Assembly (NCBI GenBank): GCA_900317425.1
Contig: ONGR01000014.1
Coordinates: 1 to 53,165 of the forward strand
DNA: 53,165 nt
Direction: 5' to 3'
From: an uncultured Eubacteriales bacterium
Lineage (GTDB): Bacteria > Bacillota > Clostridia > Oscillospirales > Oscillospiraceae
The stretch's first letter is position 1; the number at the start of each line of letters is the position of its first letter. The notes under the pieces were generated by a model, which made no database searches, had not been told where the DNA came from, and saw only the letters and a list, made by a program, of their open reading frames with translations. Positions 42,855 through 49,050 of the stretch are shown here, piece by piece. The translations under genes and the position numbers were made by a program.

Positions 42855-42870
42855 ATTAGCCACCTCTAAC
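42855..42870. promoter_or_regulatory. Putative metalloregulator operator S2
   Basis: ATTAGCCACCTCTAAC (ATTAG-N6-CTAAC), just downstream of the -10 box. Confidence 0.6.
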
Positions 42871-42880
42871 TGCGATGTAT

Positions 42881-42909
42881 ATTATAGTTAGCCTAAGATA
42901 ACTTGTCAA
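42881..42909 (-). promoter_or_regulatory. Promoter of the feo cluster
   Basis: Minus-strand perfect TTGACA (42909-42904), 17-nt spacer and perfect TATAAT (42886-42881). A fully consensus promoter with an operator in its spacer fits tight iron repression. Confidence 0.9.
42887..42902. promoter_or_regulatory. Putative metalloregulator operator S1 inside the feo promoter
   Basis: GTTAGCCTAAGATAAC fills the spacer between -35 and -10. It resembles DtxR/IdeR-type boxes (TTAGGTTAGNCTAACCTAA from memory). Confidence 0.65.
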
Positions 42910-43001
42910 GAGGCGTTCCGAAAAAATTTTCAAAGGAGAGGAAATGCGTCAAAGGACGGCGGAAAACCCGGCAAACCGGCGGAAAACACCCCATTTCGGT
43001 G

Positions 43002-43030
43002 TTGAAATCGGAGGGAGAATCGGGTATAAT
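43002..43030 (+). promoter_or_regulatory. Promoter of the degV gene
   Basis: TTGAAA (43002-43007), 17-nt spacer, perfect TATAAT (43025-43030), 35 nt before the start. Confidence 0.75.
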
Positions 43031-43065
43031 CATTTTTATGACTCTACCGGACAGGAGGATGTCCT

Positions 43066-43911
43066 ATGGATAAAATCAAAGTGACCTGTGATTCCACCTG
43101 CGATCTGACGCCGGAGCTGTATGAGGGCTACGGTGTGCAGGTGCTGCCCCTGGGTATTACGCTGGGGGAGGAGCTGTATTACGACGGCGTGAACGTGACG
43201 GCGGAGGATCTGTTTGCCTTTGCCGACCGCACCGGCACCCTGCCCAAGACGTCGGCCCTCAGCCCGGCGGAGTATGAGAAGGCCTTCGCCCCCTGGGTGG
43301 AGCAGGGCTACAAGGTGATCCACATCAACATCTCCTCGGAGTTTTCCGCCTGCTATCAGAACGCCTGCCTGGCGGCGGCGGAGCTGGGGAACGTGTACCC
43401 TGTCGACAGCCGGAACCTGTCCAGCGGCTCGGGCCATCTGGTGCTGCTGGCGGTGGAGCTGGCCCGGGCGGGCAAGAGCGCGGAGGAGATCGTGGAGATC
43501 CTCAACGAGCGCAAGGAGAAGCTGGACGTCAGCTTCGTGCTGCAGCACCTGGACTATCTGCGCATGGGCGGCCGCTGCTCCGGCGTGGCGGTGCTGGGCG
43601 CCAATCTGCTGAAGCTGCGGCCCGAGATCCGGGTCCAGGACGGCAAGATGAACGTGGGCACCAAGTATCGCGGCAGCATGGAGCGCTCCGTGCTGGACTA
43701 CGTGAAGGGCCGCCTGGCCGGCCGGGACGACGTGGACACCGGCCGCATCTTCGTGACCCATTCCCCCATGCCCCAGGAGCTGGTGGACAAGGTGGTGGCT
43801 CTGGTGAAGGAGCTCCATCCCTTCCGGGAGGTGCTGGTGACCTCCGCCGGCTGCACCGTCTCCAGCCATTGCGGCCCGGAGTGCCTGGGCGTGCTGTTCT
43901 TCAAGAAGTGA
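43066..43911 (+). CDS. DegV family fatty-acid-binding protein
   Basis: 281 aa, starting after GGACAGGAGGATGTCCT. It has the DegV N-terminus with DSTCDLTPEL, the middle LPKTSALSPAEYEKAF, and the C-terminal domain with LDYLRMGGRCSG. Members bind a fatty acid and some (FakB) present it to the FakA kinase for phosphorylation. Without a fakA neighbour, a FakB role is only possible. Monocistronic. Confidence 0.92.
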   Translation: MDKIKVTCDSTCDLTPELYEGYGVQVLPLGITLGEELYYDGVNVTAEDLFAFADRTGTLPKTSALSPAEYEKAFAPWVEQGYKVIHINISSEFSACYQNACLAAAELGNVYPVDSRNLSSGSGHLVLLAVELARAGKSAEEIVEILNERKEKLDVSFVLQHLDYLRMGGRCSGVAVLGANLLKLRPEIRVQDGKMNVGTKYRGSMERSVLDYVKGRLAGRDDVDTGRIFVTHSPMPQELVDKVVALVKELHPFREVLVTSAGCTVSSHCGPECLGVLFFKK

Positions 43912-43945
43912 GAGGGAAATATACCGTTTAACGATCTATGTATGT

Positions 43946-43994
43946 AGCCGGGCGGAAAGGGGCGGCCTTTCCGTCCGGCTGTTCGTTCTGTTTT
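43946..43994 (+). terminator. Terminator of the degV gene
   Basis: 15-bp stem AGCCGGGCGGAAAGG / CCTTTCCGTCCGGCT followed by GTTCGTTCTGTTTT. Confidence 0.8.
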
Positions 43995-44014
43995 GACAAA
44001 TTTCTGAAAAAACC

Positions 44015-44043
44015 TTGCAAACGGCAAAGGGCGTTGGTATAAT
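44015..44043 (+). promoter_or_regulatory. Promoter of the cobalamin uptake operon
   Basis: TTGCAA (44015-44020), 17-nt spacer, perfect TATAAT (44038-44043), about 25 nt before the riboswitch. Confidence 0.78.
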
Positions 44044-44065
44044 ATTTCTGTTACAATATTTTTCA

Positions 44066-44232
44066 GTGCTTCGGGGCGGAACGCCCCGTTGAAAGAGGGA
44101 ATCAGGTGCAAATCCTGAACGATCCGGTCACTGTGAGCGGGGAGTCCCGGCGAGAGGGGTGCCATTGTGCCGCGTGCATGAGAAGGCGTTGCCGGGGTGA
44201 TGATCCGCAAGTCAGGAAACCTGCTGAAAAAG
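44066..44232 (+). ncRNA. Cobalamin riboswitch 1
   Basis: The leader contains the expected series: AGGTGCAAATCC, GGTCACTGTGAGCGGGGAG, GCCATTGTGCC, CATGAGAAGGCG and the B12 box AAGTCAGGAAACCTGC. These match the core of adenosylcobalamin-class riboswitches as I know them. The same core is repeated at 48849-49008. It should lower expression of the downstream operon when cobalamin is plentiful, through the terminator at 44308-44341. Confidence 0.92.
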
Positions 44233-44291
44233 TGGTTGGGACCTCCGAAGAAGGCTAATTCCACAATAAGAAGGCTGCGCGGGGTGTCTGC

Positions 44292-44341
44292 GCAGGCTTG
44301 TCGTTGTGCCTGCTTTCCCGGGAGAGCGGGCCTTTATTTTT
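44292..44341 (+). terminator. Riboswitch expression platform: terminator with overlapping antiterminator
   Basis: Terminator stem GCCTGCTTTC (44308-44317) / GAGAGCGGGC (44322-44331) with a CCGG loop, followed by CTTTATTTTT. An alternative stem GCAGGC (44292-44297) / GCCTGC (44308-44313) uses the same left arm and would block it. Confidence 0.8.
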
Positions 44342-44381
44342 GGAATCGGAGCAACAATATATGATAAAGGAGTATTGGAAC

Positions 44382-45443
44382 ATGAAGCGAGTGAAGAGAT
44401 TGCTGTGTGCCGCGCTGGCGGCGGTGACCCTGCTGGCCGCGGCGGCCCTTGCCGCTCCCCGGGCCTACGCCGCCGACTATGAGGACGGCACCTATACGGT
44501 GAGTATCGATCTGGGAAGCAGCGGTATGAACCACAATACGCTGGTATCCCCCGCCACGGTATATATTGAAGGCGGCGATATCTATATCGACCTGGTGTTC
44601 AAGCGGGTGAAGTCGGCAAGCCATGCGCCGCAGTATACGCAGCTGACCACAGCCTGCGGCACCTATACCGACCCTGAACTTGATGACAACGCGCTGACCT
44701 GCACCTTCTATCACGTGCAGGTGCCCAGCCTGGGCAGCGTGTCCATTTCCACCGTTACCGAGGCCATGTCCCAGCCCTATGAGGTGTCGTATACCATCAC
44801 CATCGACGACTCTGGCATCCCGGTGAAGCAGGCTCAGCAGCCCTCTACGCCCAGCACACCGTCCACGCCCAGTGCACCGTCTACGCCCAGCACGCCGTCC
44901 ACGCCCAGTACACCGTCCACGCCCGGCACGCCGTCCACCCCCAGCGCACCGTCCACCCCCGGTACGCCGTCGACTCCCGCCGCCCCCTCTACCCCGGGGA
45001 CCACGGAGCCCACAAAGCCCGACACACCGACAGCGCCGGAGGATGCCGCCGCCTTTGAGCGGTTCAAGGCCGAGCAGAAGGCGGCCATGGACAAGCTGGC
45101 GGAGGACGGCGACAGCGAGGCCGCCGCGAAGCTCATCGAGGAGGCTGGCAAAGCCATCGACGCACTGACCTACGACGAGAGCAAGTCCCTGGAGGAGAAC
45201 GAGAAGGCCGCCGCCGAGCTGCTGACCAAGCTGGAGGCGGATCTGGCCGCCCAGCGCCAGAAGGACGGCAAAGATGACAAGAAGGACGAGTCCGCCACCA
45301 CCGAGACCACCGGCGAGGTGACCGTCACCGCCGCCCCGGCGAAGAAGCTGAGCACCGGCGCCATCATCGGCATCGCGGCCGCCGCTGCGGCGGTCATCGG
45401 CGCAGGCATTTGGCTGGTGCTGAAGCAGCGCAAGACGAAGTAA
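44382..45443 (+). CDS. Membrane-anchored surface protein with NEAT-like domain, cobalamin-riboswitch controlled
   Basis: 353 aa; the ATG at 44382 follows AAAGGAGTATTGGAAC. A signal peptide (1 to about 31, AYA-AD) is followed by a NEAT-like beta domain (about 33-145: EDGTYTVSIDLGSSGMNHNT, SPATVYIEGGDIYIDLVFK) that ends with a YEVSY motif (Y133, Y137), the YXXXY spacing used for haem in NEAT domains. Next are about 60 residues of Pro-Ser-Thr repeats (PSTPSTPSAP), a helical segment (about 225-310) and a C-terminal transmembrane helix with a KQRKTK tail. NEAT domains usually bind haem; here the riboswitch and the following ABC genes suggest a corrinoid ligand. That change of ligand is inference. 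Confidence 0.82.
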   Translation: MKRVKRLLCAALAAVTLLAAAALAAPRAYAADYEDGTYTVSIDLGSSGMNHNTLVSPATVYIEGGDIYIDLVFKRVKSASHAPQYTQLTTACGTYTDPELDDNALTCTFYHVQVPSLGSVSISTVTEAMSQPYEVSYTITIDDSGIPVKQAQQPSTPSTPSTPSAPSTPSTPSTPSTPSTPGTPSTPSAPSTPGTPSTPAAPSTPGTTEPTKPDTPTAPEDAAAFERFKAEQKAAMDKLAEDGDSEAAAKLIEEAGKAIDALTYDESKSLEENEKAAAELLTKLEADLAAQRQKDGKDDKKDESATTETTGEVTVTAAPAKKLSTGAIIGIAAAAAAVIGAGIWLVLKQRKTK

Positions 45444-45458
45444 CCGAGGTATCACAGC

Positions 45459-46616
45459 ATGAAGAAAAACCTGTCATTCCGCGCGCCGGCCCTGCTGCTG
45501 GCGCTGTGCATGGCGTTGAGCCTGCTGCTTACCGGCTGCGGCGGAAAGGGAAATAGCAATGGCGAAGCCCCAACCGTCGGCAACCTGAAGTACGAGAGTA
45601 CCATGCCCCTGGAATATGCCGACCAGTTCGCCGTCTATCGGTACGAGGGCGGCTACTCCCTCATCGATATGGTGGACAGCGACCGGATCCTGGTGGTGCC
45701 GGAGGGGAAGGAGATCCCCGACGGACTGGACGATGACATCGTGGTGGTGCAGCAGCCCCTGGACCACATCTACATGGCCGCCACCTCCGCCATGGCCCTG
45801 TTCGACGCCATTGACGCTCTGGACACCATCGCTTTTGTGGGTACCCAGCACTGGTATATCGAAAACGCCATCCAAGCCATGCAGGACGGGAAATTTATCT
45901 ATGCCGGCAAATACAACACTCCCGACTATGAGATGCTCATCAACCAGGGCTGCCAGCTGGCCATCGAGTCCACCATGATCCTCCATAACCCTGAGGTCAA
46001 GGAGAAGATGATGGAGCTGGGCATCAAGACCGTGGTGGAGCGCTCCAGCTACGAGGATCACCCCCTGGGCCGTACCGAGTGGGTGAAGCTCTACGGGGTC
46101 CTTTTGGGCAAAGAGGAGGAGGCGGAGGCCGCCTTCCGTACGGAGGTGGACAAGATCAAGGCCCTGGAGGGTACGGAGAGCACCGGCAAGACCGTGGCAT
46201 TCTTCTATGTCAATTCCAACGGCAATGTGGTTACCTACAAGACCAACGGTTATGTGCCGTCCATGATCCGCATCGCCGGCGGCGAGTACATCTTCACCGA
46301 TCTGGGGCTGGACGAGGACAGCAAGCTCAGCACCGTCAACATGAATATGGAGGAGTTCTACTACACCGCCAAGGACGCCGACATCATCATCTATAACTGC
46401 AGCATTGTTTCCCAGCTCCACACGCTGGAGGACTTCTTTGATCAGAGCCCCGTGCTGAAGGATTTCAAGGCCGTGCAGGAGGACAACGTCTGGTGTACCA
46501 GCCGCAGTATGTTCCAGCAGACCGATAAGATGGGCAGTATTATAGAGGAGATGCACGCCATTTTCACCGGCGAGGCGGAGGGGGAGGATCTCCACTATAT
46601 CTTCAAACTGCAGTAA
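45459..46616 (+). CDS. btuF: Cobalamin-type ABC importer substrate-binding lipoprotein
   Basis: 385 aa with a lipoprotein signal (LLLTGC, C27). The body is a FepB/BtuF-type binding protein: AATSAMALFDAIDALDTIAF, NTPDYEMLINQGCQLAIEST, ERSSYEDHPLGRTEWVKLYG. It should bind the ligand outside the membrane and deliver it to the permease. It lies 15 nt after the surface protein gene and 15 nt before the permease gene, in one operon under riboswitch 1. The BtuF label follows from that context, as the family also takes siderophores and haem. Confidence 0.85.
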   Translation: MKKNLSFRAPALLLALCMALSLLLTGCGGKGNSNGEAPTVGNLKYESTMPLEYADQFAVYRYEGGYSLIDMVDSDRILVVPEGKEIPDGLDDDIVVVQQPLDHIYMAATSAMALFDAIDALDTIAFVGTQHWYIENAIQAMQDGKFIYAGKYNTPDYEMLINQGCQLAIESTMILHNPEVKEKMMELGIKTVVERSSYEDHPLGRTEWVKLYGVLLGKEEEAEAAFRTEVDKIKALEGTESTGKTVAFFYVNSNGNVVTYKTNGYVPSMIRIAGGEYIFTDLGLDEDSKLSTVNMNMEEFYYTAKDADIIIYNCSIVSQLHTLEDFFDQSPVLKDFKAVQEDNVWCTSRSMFQQTDKMGSIIEEMHAIFTGEAEGEDLHYIFKLQ

Positions 46617-46631
46617 ACGAGGAGAAATCGT

Positions 46632-47672
46632 ATGAGCCAGAAGGCAACTGACAATCCGAATATGCGCCTGGCCCGGTATGGCGCGGTGTTTCTCGGCCTG
46701 GCCGTGGCCTTCGTGCTGCTGACGGTGTGGAACATCAACTCCGGCAGCGTCAAGATCCCCGTGGGGGACATCGCCCGGATCCTGCTGACCCGGACCGGCG
46801 ACGAGACACAGGTGGGCATCATCTGGAAGCTGCGCCTGCCCCGGATCATCGCCGCGGCGGTGCTGGGCGGCGGCCTGGCCCTGTCCGGCTTTCTGATGCA
46901 GACCTTCTTCGGCAACCCCATCGCCGGACCCTTCGTGCTGGGCATCTCCTCCGGCTCCAAGCTGTTCGTGGCGCTGGTGATGATCGTGGCGCTGCAGTAC
47001 GTGTCCTTCGTCTCCTCGTGGATGATGGTCATCGCCGCCTTTGCCGGCGCTCTGATCGCCATGGGCTTCGTGCTGCTGGCGGCCCGGTCCATCAAGCAGA
47101 TGTCCATGCTGCTGGTGGCGGGCATCATGATCAGCTATATCTGCTCGGCCATCACCGAGTTCCTCATCACCTTTGCCAAGGATTCCGACATCGTGAACCT
47201 CCATAGCTGGTCCCAGGGCAGCTTTTCCGGCACCAAGTGGGACGACGTGAAGGTGTTCACCTTCATCATTCTGGCCTGCTTCGTGGCGGTGTTCTGTATG
47301 TCCAAGCCCATCGGCGCCTACCAGATGGGCGAGGCCTACGCCCAGAGCATGGGCGTCAACGTCAAGCGCTTCCGGGTGGTGCTGATCCTCATGTCCAGCC
47401 TCATCGCCGGCTGCGTCACCGCCTTCGCCGGGCCCATCTCCTTCGTGGGCATCGCCGTGCCCCATCTCATCAAGATGCTGATGAAGACCGCCAAGCCCAT
47501 CGTGGTGATCCCGGCCTCCTTCCTGGGGGGCGGCGTGTTCTGCCTGCTGTGCGACTACATCGCCCGCACCGCCTTCGCCCCGGTGGAGCTGACCATCAGC
47601 ACCGTGACAGCCCTGTTCGGCGCCCCGGTGGTCATCGGCATGCTGATCCGCCGCCACGGCGGCAGAGCGTAA
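46632..47672 (+). CDS. btuC: Cobalamin-type ABC importer permease (FecCD family)
   Basis: 346 aa, about nine or ten helices. Family segments include LRLPRIIAAAVLGGGLALSG (about 64-83), QTFFGNPIAGPFVLGISSGS and GPISFVGIAVPHLIKMLM (coupling region). It starts after AACGAGGAGAAATCGT. It forms the membrane channel with the neighbouring ATPase. Ligand assignment rests on the riboswitch. Confidence 0.9.
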   Translation: MSQKATDNPNMRLARYGAVFLGLAVAFVLLTVWNINSGSVKIPVGDIARILLTRTGDETQVGIIWKLRLPRIIAAAVLGGGLALSGFLMQTFFGNPIAGPFVLGISSGSKLFVALVMIVALQYVSFVSSWMMVIAAFAGALIAMGFVLLAARSIKQMSMLLVAGIMISYICSAITEFLITFAKDSDIVNLHSWSQGSFSGTKWDDVKVFTFIILACFVAVFCMSKPIGAYQMGEAYAQSMGVNVKRFRVVLILMSSLIAGCVTAFAGPISFVGIAVPHLIKMLMKTAKPIVVIPASFLGGGVFCLLCDYIARTAFAPVELTISTVTALFGAPVVIGMLIRRHGGRA

Positions 47673-47684
47673 GGAGGGCAGGCC

Positions 47685-48785
47685 ATGAACGAGTACTATT
47701 TCCGGACGGAGGACCTGTCCGTCGGCTACAACGGCAATACCCTCATCCATAGCATCGATATCCGTATCAAGGCCGGAGAGATCCTGACCCTCATCGGGCC
47801 CAACGGCTCCGGCAAGTCCACTATATTGAAGAGCATCACCAAGCACCTCGCCGCCATCCATGGCGACAGCTATATCGCCGACGCCTCGGTGAAGGCCATG
47901 AGCTACAAGGAGCTGTCGAAGAAGCTGGCGGTGGTGCTGACGGAGCGCATCAAGGGCGAGCTGCTGACCTGCTACGACGTGGTGGCCACCGGCCGCTATC
48001 CCTATACCAATACCCTGGGCCTGCTGTCTCCCGAGGACCGGGCCAAGGTCTACGCCGCCATGGAGCGGGTCCACGCGGCGGACCTGGCGGATCGGGACTT
48101 CACCGCCATCAGCGACGGACAGCGCCAGCGGATCCTGCTGGCCCGGGCCATCTGCCAGGAGCCGGAGATCATCGTGCTGGACGAGCCCACCTCCTTCCTG
48201 GATATCCGCCACAAGCTGGAGCTTTTGAGCATCCTCCGGTCCATGGCCAAGGAGAAGGGCATCACCGTCATCATGTCCCTCCACGAGATCGATCTGGCCC
48301 AGAAGATCTCCGATAAGGTCATGTGCGTCCGGGGCGAGACCATCGAGCACTTCGGCGCGCCGGAAGAGATCTTCCGGGAGGATATCATCGCCCCTCTCTA
48401 CGGCATCACCCGGGGCTCCTACAACATCACCTTCGGCAGCGTGGAGCTGCCCCGGCCGGAGGGGGAGCCCAAGGTGTTCGTCATCTCCGGCTGCGGCAGC
48501 GGCGTGGACACCTTCCGCCGCCTGCAGAAGGAGGACCGGCCCTTCTACGCCGGTATCCTCTATGAAAACGACGTGGACTGTCAGGTGGCCCGGAATCTGG
48601 CGGCGGAGGTCATCACGGAGAAACCGTTCCTGCCCATCCGCGACGAGACCTATGACCGGGCGCTGGAGCGAATGAAAACGTGCGACACCGTCATCTGTAC
48701 CGGCGTCCCCATCGGGGAGACCAACCGGCGCGTGGCGGAGCTGATAGAAGAAGCGAGGTCCCTGGGACTTCTGCGGGAGGAATGA
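47685..48785 (+). CDS. btuD: Cobalamin-type ABC importer ATPase with extra C-terminal domain
   Basis: 366 aa, about 100 longer than a plain BtuD/FecE. Walker A GPNGSGKST (38-46), signature ISDGQRQR (142-149, with SDGQ in place of SGGQ), Walker B IIVLDEPTS (162-170) and switch His (H200) are intact. Residues about 262-366 form a separate alpha/beta domain (KVFVISGCGSGVDTFRRLQK, YAGILYENDVDCQVARNLAA, DTVICTGVPIGETNRRVAEL) with a Rossmann-like look; I cannot name it. It may sense a ligand or regulate the transporter. RBS TAAGGAGGGCAGGCC. Confidence 0.9.
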   Translation: MNEYYFRTEDLSVGYNGNTLIHSIDIRIKAGEILTLIGPNGSGKSTILKSITKHLAAIHGDSYIADASVKAMSYKELSKKLAVVLTERIKGELLTCYDVVATGRYPYTNTLGLLSPEDRAKVYAAMERVHAADLADRDFTAISDGQRQRILLARAICQEPEIIVLDEPTSFLDIRHKLELLSILRSMAKEKGITVIMSLHEIDLAQKISDKVMCVRGETIEHFGAPEEIFREDIIAPLYGITRGSYNITFGSVELPRPEGEPKVFVISGCGSGVDTFRRLQKEDRPFYAGILYENDVDCQVARNLAAEVITEKPFLPIRDETYDRALERMKTCDTVICTGVPIGETNRRVAELIEEARSLGLLREE

Positions 48786-48848
48786 ATGCGGACCGCCCAG
48801 GCGCAGGGGGCGGGATAGAAGGGACCTGCCGGGAAACACAGTTCTCCC

Positions 48849-49008
48849 AGTGCCGCGCAGGCGGGTAAAAGGGAACCGGGTGCAAATCCCGGGCGATCCG
48901 GTCACTGTGAGCGGGGAGCGGCGCAGCAAAGGCCATTGTGCCTGCGGGCATGAGAAGGCGCTGCCGCCGCGCAGACCCGCAAGCCAGGAAACCTGCCGGG
49001 AAACTGCA
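48849..49008 (+). ncRNA. Cobalamin riboswitch 2 (operon-internal)
   Basis: It repeats the core of riboswitch 1 almost base for base: GGTGCAAATCC, GGTCACTGTGAGCGGGGAG, GGCCATTGTGCC, GCATGAGAAGGCG and the B12 box AAGCCAGGAAACCTGCC. It lies between the ATPase gene and the 718-aa surface protein gene. I see no clear promoter in the 63-nt gap, so it may be transcribed by read-through. No U-tract terminator follows; a GGGGCTG/CAGCCCC hairpin sits just before the ribosome site, so control may be translational. Confidence 0.92.
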
Positions 49009-49050
49009 GAGCAAGTGGGGCTGCCGAGTACAGCCCCGGAAGGAGGAAAC

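Noticed and set aside
44872-45168. A CRISPR-like or tandem DNA repeat in the surface protein gene
   Set aside because: The repeats are degenerate codons for Pro-Ser-Thr linker units in frame, with no spacers. No CRISPR array was seen anywhere in the window.
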